A stretch of DNA of 64,000 bases, from positions 1-64,000 of the forward strand of contig JAEINP010000017.1 in NCBI GenBank assembly GCA_016342355.1, read 5' to 3'. The first letter of the stretch is position 1. Each line of letters begins with the position of its first letter. The notes beneath the pieces were generated by a model. It did no database searches. It saw nothing but the letters and a program-made list of their open reading frames with translations, and was not told the origin of the DNA. A program made the position numbers and the translations under genes. Below, piece by piece: positions 41,913 to 51,212 of this stretch. The DNA comes from Desulfatibacillum sp. GTDB taxonomy: Bacteria > Desulfobacterota > Desulfobacteria > Desulfobacterales > Desulfatibacillaceae.

Positions 41913-42692
41913 TTATTTGCCTGTGAACTTGGGTTCCCGTTTTTCCAAAAAGGCGGTAATGCCTTCCCGTGCGTCATCTGTGGCCGCCACTTCCTTGAGC
42001 TTGCCGGCAAGAAGATCCAGGGCGCTTTCCAAATCCATGGTATCCACGGCGAAAAAAGCCTCCTTGCCCAACTTCATGCCGATGGGGCTCTTTTTGGCCA
42101 GAATGGCGAGCACCTTGCCAACCTCCGCGTCCAGTTCCTCGGGAGAAACCACCCGGGTCAGCATGCCCATTTCCAGGGCCTTGGCTGCGGAAATCTTGTC
42201 TCCCAAAAGGATCATTTCCATGGCGGTCTTCCGGGGAACATTCCGAAAAATCAGTGCGCCGATCATAAAGGGAAAAAGGCCCACATTCACCTCGGGAGTT
42301 CCGAATTTGGCCTTGTCCGAAGCAATGACTATGTCGCAGGCAAGCATGAACCCGGTTCCCCCGGCCACGCACGACCCGTTCACCCGGGCCACCGTGGGCT
42401 TGGGAAAACCGGCGAGTCTTTTCAACAAATCGGCATACGCCTGATACCCGCTGTCTGCTTTTCCCCCTCCGCTAGCCATTCCTCCCGCCAAATCCGCGCC
42501 TGCACAAAAAGCCCGGTCCCCGGCGCCGGTCACGCAAACAGCCCTGACCTCCGTGTCCTTTTCCGCGTCATCCAGGTACTGGAAAAAACGGTCCAACACC
42601 TCCCCGTTGATGGAATTACGGTTCTTTTCCCGGTTGATTGTCAGCCATGCCACGTTGTCTGCCACACGGTACAGCAAATCTCCTGAATCCAT
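41913..42692 (-). CDS. Enoyl-CoA hydratase
   Basis: 259 aa; the ATG at 42692 follows AGGGG at six bases, and upstream codons in frame have no site. It has DRAFCAGADLAGG and GSCVAGGTGFMLACD. Both catalytic Glu are present (GTPEVNVGL and MEMILLGDK), so hydratase activity is expected. Upstream of and close to the acyl-CoA dehydrogenase gene. Confidence 0.9.
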   Translation of the reverse strand: MDSGDLLYRVADNVAWLTINREKNRNSINGEVLDRFFQYLDDAEKDTEVRAVCVTGAGDRAFCAGADLAGGMASGGGKADSGYQAYADLLKRLAGFPKPTVARVNGSCVAGGTGFMLACDIVIASDKAKFGTPEVNVGLFPFMIGALIFRNVPRKTAMEMILLGDKISAAKALEMGMLTRVVSPEELDAEVGKVLAILAKKSPIGMKLGKEAFFAVDTMDLESALDLLAGKLKEVAATDDAREGITAFLEKREPKFTGK

Positions 42693-43451
42693 AGTCAACC
42701 CCTGTTTCTGAATGTTAAGATGCTGCGGACAACCCCGGCCTGGAATCACAATCCAAACCGTTTGGCTTTCCTCTTTATTTGCGTTCTTCCGGGAAGACAG
42801 ACCCTCCAAAGAATATGGTTATCCTGGCGGCCGTGCATCTTCCTGCCATGTTTGCTTAGATCCTGCAGGTATGCCCACTTTGGAAGGCCGGACCAGGCGC
42901 ACCGGATTTTCCCAATAATTTGTTGGCCATAAAATGGAAGGAGCATATGCAGGGCCTTGATTCTTTGCATGGTGATCCTTTGTTTGCGGACGGGGCGCAT
43001 CCGTGAAGGGCGCGCCTTCAGGCCGCTGGTATCGAACCTGAATATTTTAATAAAATATTCAGAAAGTGAAGTCAAGATAAACTTATTCAATTTTGCAAGG
43101 AAAAACATTCAACTCAACAATCTGTCTGTTTTTCCAGGGAATTGATGCCTGGACGAATATCTATTCGATTAAAATTAGCGGTCTTTGCAGGACGCCATCC
43201 AAAATGGAAAGTGTTTAGGTCCCCACTACAAAGATATTTTGCATCATTCGGAGTATCCTGTAAAGCATCCATGACCGGGAGCATGTGTCTGCCCCGGATA
43301 AGGGCCGCCTGTAACAGCTTTGCCGTTCCTTTTGCGCCATCAAAAATGGGCGCCAAGGAAAAATCCTTGCGCCCATCCATTTATAATATCCCGTCAGCAT
43401 AGGGGTATGCTTTCATTGCTTTCCGCCCCTATGCCCGCCCGCTTCACACAA
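42693..43451. other. Long intergenic region before aldehyde dehydrogenase
   Basis: About 760 bases without a convincing gene. It holds the promoter side of the hydratase-dehydrogenase pair and the terminator of the aldehyde dehydrogenase gene (listed separately). A frame on the minus strand at 43114-43380 would start inside that terminator and shows no family, so I do not call it. The stretch 43190-43320 may be a dispersed repeat, which I cannot test here. Confidence 0.45.
43346..43376 (-). terminator. Terminator of the aldehyde dehydrogenase gene
   Basis: Arms ATGGGCGCCAAGGA and TCCTTGCGCCCAT with one bulge and an A-rich loop. Read on the minus strand the hairpin is followed by TTTTTG, a usable terminator about 75 bases past the stop. 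Confidence 0.7.
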
Positions 43452-44885
43452 TCACCGATCTATAAGAAACCGGAGAATCTTTTCCAGCCCCTTGCTGTAA
43501 GGAGGCCGGATGAGCTTGTGGCTGCTGGGGCTCCCCTGAAAAAAGACGCCCCGCTTGTTGGAGAAGGTCTCAAAACCCTCGGGACCATGGTAGGCGCCCA
43601 TGCCGCTAGGACCGACGCCGCCAAAAGGCAAGTCGTCCTGAGCCACATGGAGGAGCGTGTTGTTGATGGTGACGCCTCCTGACTGGGTCATATGAAGAAT
43701 CTTGTTAATCCAGGGTTTTTGATTGCTGAAATAATACAGGGCCAGGGGTTTGGGCCGGGCGTTCACATAGGCAATGGCCTGATCCAGGTCGGAATAGGGC
43801 ACGACAGGCAGGATGGGGCCGAAAATCTCGTCCTGAAGCAGGATCATGTCGTCGTTTCCGCCCAGGACCAAAGTGGGCGCAATCTTTTTGTCCGCCGGGT
43901 CCAAGGTTTCCTTGGCGGGATTGATGGAAATGACTTTGGCGCCCTTTTCCTCCGCGTCCTTGAGGCCCGTATGCAGACGTTCGAAATGGCGTTGGGTGAT
44001 GATGGCTGTATAGTCCGAATTTTTGGCCAGGGTGGGGTAAAAAATGTGAATCGCATTCTGAAAAGCCTCCACAAACTGGTCCACTTTTCCCTCGGGCGCC
44101 AAGGCGTAGTCCGGGGCGATGCATGTCTGGCCTGCGTTAAAGCACTTTCCATGGGCGATTCGTTCAGCGCCTGCCACTATGTCATAATCATGGGCGATAA
44201 TGGCGGGTGACTTTCCCCCAAGCTCCAGGGTCACAGGGGTCAGATTTTCCGAGGCCGCACGCATGACCTGTCTCCCCACGCTGGTGGAACCCGTAAAGCA
44301 GATGTGATCAAAAGCCAAATTGGAAAAAGCCGAACCCACGCCAGGACCGCTGAATATCACGCTTACCTTTTCAGGCTCGAACACGGCTCCAAACAGGTCC
44401 TTCATGCACTGGGACGTCCGGGGCGTGAACACCGAAGGCTTGAGCATGACCCGGTTTCCGGCGGCCAGGGCCGATATCACCGGAACCATGGCCAGATAGA
44501 AGGGATAGTTCCATGGCGATATAACGCCCACCACACCCAAAGGCTCCATATATACCCGGGCCTTGCCTGGCATAAAAATCATGCCCACGCAACGCTTGCG
44601 GGGGCGCATCCATTTTTTCAGGTTCTTCTTGGTGTAGTGGATGATGGACAGGGTGGTGTTGATTTCGGCTATCAGGATTTCATGGCGAGACCTGGACCCG
44701 AAATCCTCCACCATGGCGTCTACAATCTGGTCGCAACGCTGGCGAATGGCCGTGCCGATTCTATCCAGTTCCTTGATTCTTTGTTCATAGCCGGTAGGAC
44801 CCTGGGCAATAAAGGCGGCCTTTTGTTTGTCCAGGATTTCCTGCATGGCGTCCATTTTAGGGGCTTTTTGCTTGGCGGCAGTCAT
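43452..44885 (-). CDS. Aldehyde dehydrogenase (coniferyl-type subgroup)
   Basis: 477 aa NAD(P)-dependent aldehyde dehydrogenase fold. The catalytic Cys255 is in NAGQTC, and the general base Glu221 is in LELGGKSP. FTGSTSVGRQVM binds the nucleotide. The sequence style (VGVISPWNYPF) fits the coniferyl/long-chain aldehyde subgroup, which turns fatty or aromatic aldehydes into acids. It probably oxidises alcohols or aldehydes together with the GMC enzyme next to it. The palindromic pair upstream (44953-45000) marks it as regulated. Confidence 0.9.
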   Translation of the reverse strand: MTAAKQKAPKMDAMQEILDKQKAAFIAQGPTGYEQRIKELDRIGTAIRQRCDQIVDAMVEDFGSRSRHEILIAEINTTLSIIHYTKKNLKKWMRPRKRCVGMIFMPGKARVYMEPLGVVGVISPWNYPFYLAMVPVISALAAGNRVMLKPSVFTPRTSQCMKDLFGAVFEPEKVSVIFSGPGVGSAFSNLAFDHICFTGSTSVGRQVMRAASENLTPVTLELGGKSPAIIAHDYDIVAGAERIAHGKCFNAGQTCIAPDYALAPEGKVDQFVEAFQNAIHIFYPTLAKNSDYTAIITQRHFERLHTGLKDAEEKGAKVISINPAKETLDPADKKIAPTLVLGGNDDMILLQDEIFGPILPVVPYSDLDQAIAYVNARPKPLALYYFSNQKPWINKILHMTQSGGVTINNTLLHVAQDDLPFGGVGPSGMGAYHGPEGFETFSNKRGVFFQGSPSSHKLIRPPYSKGLEKILRFLIDR

Positions 44886-44952
44886 GATTTTACCTCGTGT
44901 TGGCTTGGCATGTTGATGAAGGGGTCATGGGCCATTAGACTGGAAACCATAA

Positions 44953-45000
44953 TGACCAAGGGTCAACAGATGATTGCCCACCATAACTGACCTTTGGTCA
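44953..45000. promoter_or_regulatory. Pair of palindromic operator-like sites
   Basis: TGACCAAGGGTCA (44953-44965) and TGACCTTTGGTCA (44988-45000) are each palindromes of the form TGACC-N3-GGTCA, centred 35 bases apart. Together they form a larger inverted repeat (13 of 14 bases). They lie 68-115 bases upstream of the aldehyde dehydrogenase start. A dimeric regulator site is likely; the regulator is unknown. Confidence 0.7.
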
Positions 45001-45136
45001 TAAATCAATCAAAAAAACAGGGAGACGCGGCAGTTTTTTTTTAAATATCCGTGCCTCCCTTAGATGAAAATCACTTGGAGCAGCCATTTTTAGTGAACTG
45101 CATGACTATTTAACGACCATACCTGCTCCCTCAGCC

Positions 45137-46426
45137 TCAGCCAGCCAGATGCCTGGACAGGCGCTTGGCCATGGCAATAATCGCCAGCGTGGGGGGCAGG
45201 CCCCAGGCCTCGGGAATAACCGAACAATCACACACATAGAGATTCTCATGCCTGGTTTGCAGATTGGCGTCCACCACTTCGCCCAGCTTGGCGGTTCCTC
45301 CGGGATGGGCGGCAATGTACCAGGTTTTATAAACTGTGGTGGCGCCCGCGTTTTTCAATATCTGTTTGGCCCTTTCAAAGCCCCTGTTCAGGCTGGCCTT
45401 GTCATGTTTGGAAAGCCTTTTGTTAACTATCCCTCTTTTGGTGATTTCACCCCCCAAGGCGTCCTTGGCCTTGATCATAATGCCCATGGTGTTGCGATGA
45501 GTGACGGCGCTTCCCAGCCGGAGCACCTGGGCGCTGAAGGCCATGTGCATCATCTGGTGCAGGGTCATGTCGGTCATCATGAAGCCTTCTTCCTTGATGT
45601 GCACTCCTGCGGCCATGGGCATCTCCCCGGTTCCCTCCAGGCCCGGAACAACCCCCACGGTTACAAACAGGGGATCAAAAAAGAAATTATACCCCGCCTC
45701 CTTGATGCCTGCCGTACGCAGGAGCATGGGCGTGCCAATGCCGCCGGCGCTGATAATCACTTTGGGGGCATAGGCCTTGTGCTCCTTGCCGTACTTTTTA
45801 TATGCAACACCCACGGCCTTATCGCCGTCCATGAGAATTTGAGTGGCCTTGGCCCGGTTCAAAAGTTTTGCGCCGTTTTGGACCGCTTCCTCCATATACC
45901 ACCGGGAAGACCACTTGGCCCGGTTGGGGCATCCGTAATAGCACCGGTAACAACCCTTTTCGCAATTTTCCTGGACCAGGTACTTGTCCAGGTTTTCCCA
46001 AGAATAGCCCAGGTCCCGGGCGCTTTTCTGAATCAAAAGGGACTGGGGCGCCATGTACGCCGCGTCAATTTTCCTTATGGGTAATTCCTGGCGGGCTGCT
46101 TGCGTGTCCGGCGCCAAGTCCACACCATAACGCCGGAACATTTCATGGTCCGGTTCAAAGGCTGTCCCGCAATACACCACGGAACCGCCGCCGGTGGTGA
46201 TTCCCCGGGCCATGGCCAGTCCCTCGGTGGTGAACAGCATGCCCTTTCCCGGCGTGCCCAAAATGTCCACTGCCTGGCCAACAGAACCTTTTAATGGCTC
46301 GTTTCCGCCCCATTCCAGAACCAAAGGCTTTTGTCCGCGAAGGGTAAGTTCCCGGGCCAAAGTGCCTCCGCCAGGTCCCGATCCCACGATAATAGCGTCA
46401 AATTCTTGAGTTGTTGAAGTATTCAT
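45137..46426 (-). CDS. GMC-type FAD oxidoreductase
   Basis: 429 aa; the ATG at 46426 follows GGAG at six bases. The N-terminal FAD motif is IIVGSGPGGGTLARE near residue 12. A cysteine group, CEKGCYRCYYGC, near 160 is unusual and could bind a cluster or metal. The C-terminal GMC signature (YIAAHPGGTAKLGEVVDANLQT, then CDCSVIPEAWGLPPTLAIIAMA) is present. Substrates of this family are alcohols, sugars or long-chain alcohols. Oriented with the aldehyde dehydrogenase gene, it would supply its aldehyde substrate. Confidence 0.85.
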   Translation of the reverse strand: MNTSTTQEFDAIIVGSGPGGGTLARELTLRGQKPLVLEWGGNEPLKGSVGQAVDILGTPGKGMLFTTEGLAMARGITTGGGSVVYCGTAFEPDHEMFRRYGVDLAPDTQAARQELPIRKIDAAYMAPQSLLIQKSARDLGYSWENLDKYLVQENCEKGCYRCYYGCPNRAKWSSRWYMEEAVQNGAKLLNRAKATQILMDGDKAVGVAYKKYGKEHKAYAPKVIISAGGIGTPMLLRTAGIKEAGYNFFFDPLFVTVGVVPGLEGTGEMPMAAGVHIKEEGFMMTDMTLHQMMHMAFSAQVLRLGSAVTHRNTMGIMIKAKDALGGEITKRGIVNKRLSKHDKASLNRGFERAKQILKNAGATTVYKTWYIAAHPGGTAKLGEVVDANLQTRHENLYVCDCSVIPEAWGLPPTLAIIAMAKRLSRHLAG

Positions 46427-46698
46427 GAGGGTCTCCGCTTGGTGAGGATTGACTGATAGACGGCAAGTTACAAAAAACATATCCCGGTGCGACGCAATGC
46501 GTCAACAATTATTTAACGATCGGTTGAGTTTTTTTGGGATTGCCCGGAAGAAATGCCGCACCCGCAGCCCCTTTCCCAATATCCCCCCGGAAAGTTTGTG
46601 AAAAGCTAACGGGCATTGACCCCCGGGTGTGGTTCTGATAATTCCTATCTATTATAAAGAGGTGTATATGACAACCCCCCAATAGCATGGGAGACAAT

Positions 46699-47451
46699 AT
46701 GAAGGATAAGTTAAGAGTCGGCGCCTTGATATCGGGCGGCGGAACCAATCTTCAGGCGATTATTGACGCTTGCGAGGCCGAACGTATTAACGCCCGGGTG
46801 GTCTTTGTGGGGTCGGATCAACCCGGGGTCAAAGGTTTGGCAAGGGCTGAAAAACACGGTATTCCCAGTTTTGTCATGGAATACGGTCCCATTCTCCAGC
46901 GACCCTGCGAATACAGGCTCCCGGAGGACCTGGACCTGGACGATGTGGTGAGCAAGCAGCATTTGTTTTCCCGGGACCAAACCCCCGACCGGGCAAGGGA
47001 TTATTGTTCGGCCAGAGCCGTTGCCGAAGCAAAACTGCTGGCTGAGATGGAAAAATTTCCGTTTGATATCCTGGTGCTTGCCGGATTCATGCGCATTTTC
47101 TCACCGTATATAATTGACAAAATCAATATCGGGCATGATTTACCCAGAATCATGAACATCCATCCGGCCCTTTTGCCTGCCTTCCCGGGCGTGGACGGAT
47201 ACGGCGACACCTTCGCCTATGGCTGCAAAGTAGGCGGCTGCACCGTTCATTTTGTGGATTATGGTGAGGATTCCGGTCCCATCATCGGTCAGAAAGCCTA
47301 CACCATAGACCCTGGCGATTCGGAAATGGACATCCGGAAAAAAGGCCTGGAACTGGAATGGAAGCTTTACCCCGAATGCGTGGGCCTGTTCGCGGACGGC
47401 CGCCTTTCCATGGCATCCCGCGGCAAACGGACCGTGGTGGAAATCCGGTAG
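46699..47451 (+). CDS. purN: PurN-like phosphoribosylglycinamide formyltransferase with insertion
   Basis: 250 aa. It has the GAR-binding GALISGGGTNLQAIIDAC, the catalytic Asn and His in MNIHPALLPAFPG, and the DYGEDSGPIIGQ loop with the Asp. It transfers a formyl group from formyl-tetrahydrofolate to GAR in purine synthesis. Typical PurN is about 200-215 aa. The extra ~40-50 residues lie between FVMEYGP and ARAVAEAKLL and are acidic/arginine-rich. The ATG at 46699 has GGGAG before it; an ATG four codons earlier is less supported. Confidence 0.8.
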   Translation: MKDKLRVGALISGGGTNLQAIIDACEAERINARVVFVGSDQPGVKGLARAEKHGIPSFVMEYGPILQRPCEYRLPEDLDLDDVVSKQHLFSRDQTPDRARDYCSARAVAEAKLLAEMEKFPFDILVLAGFMRIFSPYIIDKINIGHDLPRIMNIHPALLPAFPGVDGYGDTFAYGCKVGGCTVHFVDYGEDSGPIIGQKAYTIDPGDSEMDIRKKGLELEWKLYPECVGLFADGRLSMASRGKRTVVEIR

Positions 47452-47648
47452 ACGGCGCATCGGCAAATCCATTTTTTCAAACCGGACAGGCATCTGCCTG
47501 AGATTGACGGGAAATACCCGGGTATTATATTCTTTTCAAATTCCAGGGAATGGCGGCGGGAAATGCCGCAGCCGCCTGTTCTCCAATGGAACCAATTGAT
47601 TGTTTTAATGTTTTCATCAACCATTTTTTTGGTTGAAGGAGGGTTCCC

Positions 47649-49301
47649 ATGGCTTTGCATCCCCTGGCCGGTAAAAAGGCTCCCAGGAACATGCTGGAAA
47701 ACATTCCCAGGCTGGTGACGGAGTATTATGCGTCCCGGCCAGACCCCGCCAATCCCCTGGAACAGGTCTCCTTCGGGACGTCCGGGCACCGGGGATCCTC
47801 CGCCCTCAACAGTTTCAATGAGGACCACATTCTTGCCGTGTCCCAGGCGATTTGCCAATACCGGGCAGCCAAAAAGATAAACGGCCCCCTGTTCCTGGGT
47901 ATGGACACCCACGCTCTTTCCGAGCCCGCCTTTGCCACGGCACTGGAGGTGTTCGCGGCCAACAGGCAGCATGTGGTCATCCAGGAAGGCCGCACCTATA
48001 CCCCCACGCCGGTCATCTCCCATGCCATACTGGTTCATAACCGGTCCGGCAAGGGAGGCACAGCCGACGGCGTGGTCATCACCCCCTCCCACAATCCTCC
48101 CGGTGACGGCGGAATTAAGTACAACCCCCCAGAAGCCGGACCCGCGGGCAGTGAAATCACCAAAGTTATCCAGGACCGGGCCAATGAAATCATGAAGAAC
48201 GGGCTTAAGAGCGTCAAAAGGATTTCCTTGAAAAAGGCCCTGGCCGCAGAAACCACGGAGGAAAGGGATTACCTGGTTCCCTATGTGGACGATTTAAAAA
48301 ATGTCCTGGACATGGAAGCCATTTCCAGGGCCGGGCTGCGTATAGGCTCAGACCCCTTGGGAGGTTCGGGCCTGGCTTTCTGGGAAGTGATTGCAGCCAG
48401 ATACAAGATAGCCATTGATGTGGTAAATCCCAACCTGGACCCCTCCTTTGCCTTCATGACCCTGGACAAGGACGGCAAAATCCGCATGGATTGCTCGTCT
48501 CCCTATGCCATGGCCGGACTGATCGGCCTGAAGGACAATTTTGACATCGCCTTTGGAAATGATCCCGACTTTGACCGCCACGGCATCGTGACCAAAAGCG
48601 CCGGGCTCATGAACCCCAATCATTACCTCGCCGTGGCGTGCTGGTACCTTTTTTCCAACCGGCCCCAGTGGAAGCCGTCCGCGGGAATCGGCAAGACCCT
48701 GGTTTCCAGTTCCATGCTGGACAGGGTGGCCCACGCCCTCAATCGCCCAATCTGCGAAGTGCCGGTAGGCTTTAAGTGGTTTACCCAAGGCCTCATTAGC
48801 GGAGACTTCGCCTTTGCCGGGGAGGAAAGCGCCGGCGCCTCCTTTTCCCGGTTGGACGGGACGGTCTGGACCACGGACAAGGACGGATTCATCATGGATC
48901 TGCTGGCCGCAGAAATCACCGCAAAGACTGACACGGATCCGGGCCTTATATACAAGGACCTGGAGGCCCGCTTTGGCAGCCCGGTTTACAGCCGCATGGA
49001 CGCCCCTGCTTCTCCCAGACAAAAGGATGTGCTCAAGGCCCTGACTCCGGACATGGTGGAAGGCAATGAACTGGCGGGCGAAACCATCGAGGCCAAGCTG
49101 ACCAATGCTCCCGGTAATGGGGCCGCCATCGGAGGCCTGAAGGTCATCACAAAAAACGGCTGGTTTGCGGCTCGGCCTTCGGGAACCGAGGACATTTACA
49201 AAATTTATACCGAGAGCTTTTTGGGCCAGGATCACCTGAAACAAATTCAGGAACAGGCCCGGGCCATGGTTTCCAAGGCCTTTAAGTCAGCAGGCGTTTA
49301 A
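47649..49301 (+). CDS. pgm: Phosphoglucomutase (alpha-D-glucose phosphate-specific)
   Basis: 550 aa, full length for the family. The phosphoserine loop is [13 protein letters not shown] with Ser147. [10 protein letters not shown] is the metal site and [14 protein letters not shown] the sugar-binding loop; the C-terminal ARPSGTED ([14 protein letters not shown]) binds phosphate. It interconverts glucose 1- and 6-phosphate. GGAGG lies six bases before ATG 47649. No carbohydrate operon is visible. Confidence 0.95.
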   Translation: MALHPLAGKKAPRNMLENIPRLVTEYYASRPDPANPLEQVSFGTSGHRGSSALNSFNEDHILAVSQAICQYRAAKKINGPLFLGMDTHALSEPAFATALEVFAANRQHVVIQEGRTYTPTPVISHAILVHNRSGKGGTADGVVITPSHNPPGDGGIKYNPPEAGPAGSEITKVIQDRANEIMKNGLKSVKRISLKKALAAETTEERDYLVPYVDDLKNVLDMEAISRAGLRIGSDPLGGSGLAFWEVIAARYKIAIDVVNPNLDPSFAFMTLDKDGKIRMDCSSPYAMAGLIGLKDNFDIAFGNDPDFDRHGIVTKSAGLMNPNHYLAVACWYLFSNRPQWKPSAGIGKTLVSSSMLDRVAHALNRPICEVPVGFKWFTQGLISGDFAFAGEESAGASFSRLDGTVWTTDKDGFIMDLLAAEITAKTDTDPGLIYKDLEARFGSPVYSRMDAPASPRQKDVLKALTPDMVEGNELAGETIEAKLTNAPGNGAAIGGLKVITKNGWFAARPSGTEDIYKIYTESFLGQDHLKQIQEQARAMVSKAFKSAGV

Positions 49302-49452
49302 GCCAAAAATCATTCTGTTGCATTTAAGCAACATGGTCGGCTCAGGGGAGATTCCGCCCAAGGGATATGGTGCACCCTGGCAACCCAGAGGTCTAAAAAT
49401 GTGATTTGCTTCACACAACAGCCGGAAAACCTACAAAATTCCGTCATTAACG

Positions 49453-49481
49453 TTGACTTTCTTCGCTTCGTTTCGTATACT
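49453..49481 (+). promoter_or_regulatory. Sigma-70 type promoter
   Basis: TTGACT and TATACT separated by exactly 17 bases, ten of twelve consensus positions. The ATG at 49556 lies about 70 bases further on. Confidence 0.75.
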
Positions 49482-49555
49482 CCTATCCTGTGGAGTACAA
49501 TTATTTCGTCCGTTGTTACTTTTTTTTTACCTTCCATCACGGTCCGGGGGATAAC

Positions 49556-50908
49556 ATGAAGAAACCATCAGCCATCCGATATATTGCTGTGGCAATTGCC
49601 TTTTTCGTGGTTGGCCTGACGCCCTTGACATCCTGGTCAGCGGACAAGAGCCAGGCTGGCGCCCTGTTAGATAAAGGCCTCATGGCCTATGACGCCAAGC
49701 AATATGACCAAGCTATTGATATCTGGACCGAGTCCCTGGCCGTAGACCCTTCCCAGCATAAAGTCTACTTCAACAGGGGCATGGCATGGTTTAAATTGGG
49801 CCAAAATCCCAAAGCCCTGGCTGATTTTACCCAGGCCATAGAAAAAAATCCCGACTATGCTGCGGCTTATACCTCCCGGGGTTATTTATGGAACAAAATC
49901 GGAGAATACGAGAAGGCCAAAGGCGACTTTATAAGCGCCCTCACCTCCAATCCCGACATGGCCGATCCCTATTACCAACTGGCGCGTATTTATGCCTTGT
50001 GTCCGAACGAAAAATATCGGGACGGCGAACAAGCGGTTATGTGGGCCCTGAAAACCCGGGAACTGCGGAACGACCCACAAACCGCAATGCTCCTGGCCGC
50101 AGCCTATGCGGAAAACGGGAATTTCAAGGATGCCATCACCACTCAGCAACAGGCCATTGACTGGCTCCGCCGTGAAAATATGGTCTACGCGTTGGAAGGC
50201 GCCCAGGCCCAATTGGCGCGATACAAGGAAAACAGGCCCCTGATTGATCGGCAGTTGGAAGAGGAAGAAGTCAAAGATTCCTATACAGCAGCGCCCAAGC
50301 CCGCCCCTGCTCCCGTTGCATCAGGTTTTACCGAAAAACCTGTGGAAACGGCTGAGGTTAAAACCCCACCTGCTCCGGCCCCCAAACCTGCTCCGGCGGC
50401 AACTCCGGTTCCTGCCCCGGCCCAATCGGACAAGGGCGCTTACCATGCAGCCCAGGCCTATCCCTATGTCATACAGGTCAGTGCTTACAAGGATTCCAAA
50501 AAGGCCAACGACGTTGCCCTGGACCTCAAGCATAAAGGCGATGCAGCCTTTACCGCCCATGCCATCATTCCTGAAAAAGGGGAGTGGTACCGGGTTTTTG
50601 TGGGGTATTATCCCTCCATGGCCGAATGCAAGGCTGCGGTTAACGACTTAAAGGCCCGGCATTTCACCTATGCCATGCCCACTAAAAAACCCTGGACTGT
50701 GTCCGTGGGAGACTATAACAATGAGCAAGCCCTGAACAATATGGAAAAGGCCCTCCTTGCCAAAGGCTACCTGACCTACCGCCTGGAGGGAACCGGGGGA
50801 AGCGCCACCCGCCTTGCCATCGGAGCCTATGGCACCGCCAAGGAAGCCAACCGGATGAGCCAGGAAATCCAGAACGACGGCTTTCCCGTGCAGGTGGTAA
50901 AACGCTGA
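49556..50908 (+). CDS. Exported TPR protein with SPOR domains
   Basis: 450 aa; ATG 49556 follows CGGGGGATA. Residues 1-30 are a signal peptide. Three or four tetratricopeptide repeats follow (for example KVYFNRGMAWFKLGQNPKALADFTQAI). A Pro/Ala/Lys linker leads to two SPOR-like segments (YVIQVSAYKDSKKANDVALDLK and WTVSVGDYNNEQALNNMEKAL). SPOR binds denuded peptidoglycan at division sites, so a periplasmic role in envelope or septum is likely. It has its own promoter and terminator. Confidence 0.85.
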   Translation: MKKPSAIRYIAVAIAFFVVGLTPLTSWSADKSQAGALLDKGLMAYDAKQYDQAIDIWTESLAVDPSQHKVYFNRGMAWFKLGQNPKALADFTQAIEKNPDYAAAYTSRGYLWNKIGEYEKAKGDFISALTSNPDMADPYYQLARIYALCPNEKYRDGEQAVMWALKTRELRNDPQTAMLLAAAYAENGNFKDAITTQQQAIDWLRRENMVYALEGAQAQLARYKENRPLIDRQLEEEEVKDSYTAAPKPAPAPVASGFTEKPVETAEVKTPPAPAPKPAPAATPVPAPAQSDKGAYHAAQAYPYVIQVSAYKDSKKANDVALDLKHKGDAAFTAHAIIPEKGEWYRVFVGYYPSMAECKAAVNDLKARHFTYAMPTKKPWTVSVGDYNNEQALNNMEKALLAKGYLTYRLEGTGGSATRLAIGAYGTAKEANRMSQEIQNDGFPVQVVKR

Positions 50909-50936
50909 TCATTATTCCCAAAAATTGCTAAACTCC

Positions 50937-50973
50937 AAAGGGGCCGGGATTCATTTCCCGGCCCCTTTTTTTT
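50937..50973 (+). terminator. Terminator after the TPR-SPOR gene
   Basis: Arms AAAGGGGCCGGGA and TCCCGGCCCCTTT with a 5-6-nt loop, followed by a run of T. Strong rho-independent form. The region 50974-51212 up to the activase gene holds no gene I can support. Confidence 0.9.
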
Positions 50974-51212
50974 GTAAAGGAATGACGGACCCGGGCGGCA
51001 TGGTTTTTCGGGTAGCTGCGGCAACCCCACGCCCGGGTCCCAAGGAACAAGCGCCTTTGAAAAGGCCGCGGCACTCCGTCCTGGGCTTTTTGATGCTCAA
51101 TCTTCAACACCCGGTAAATAAAGGTAAAATTTCCCCTTTCCCTTGCCACTTGCCTTAAAAAGAATTAGAATCACCGCTAACGACGAAAAACAATTCAGCG
51201 GGAGTTCAAAAA

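Noticed and set aside
42746-43108. 120-codon minus-strand frame upstream of the enoyl-CoA hydratase
   Set aside because: Lys/Arg-rich without a family signature and with no ribosome binding site; it covers what must be the promoter of the hydratase gene.
43114-43380. Small minus-strand frame between the hydratase and aldehyde dehydrogenase genes
   Set aside because: Its start would lie inside the terminator hairpin at 43346-43376. No motif is known and coding support is absent. A dispersed repeat is possible.
46660-46686. Five-codon frame (ATGACAACCCCCCAATAG) with a ribosome binding site before purN
   Set aside because: It could be a leader peptide but is too short to support; nothing in it suggests attenuation.
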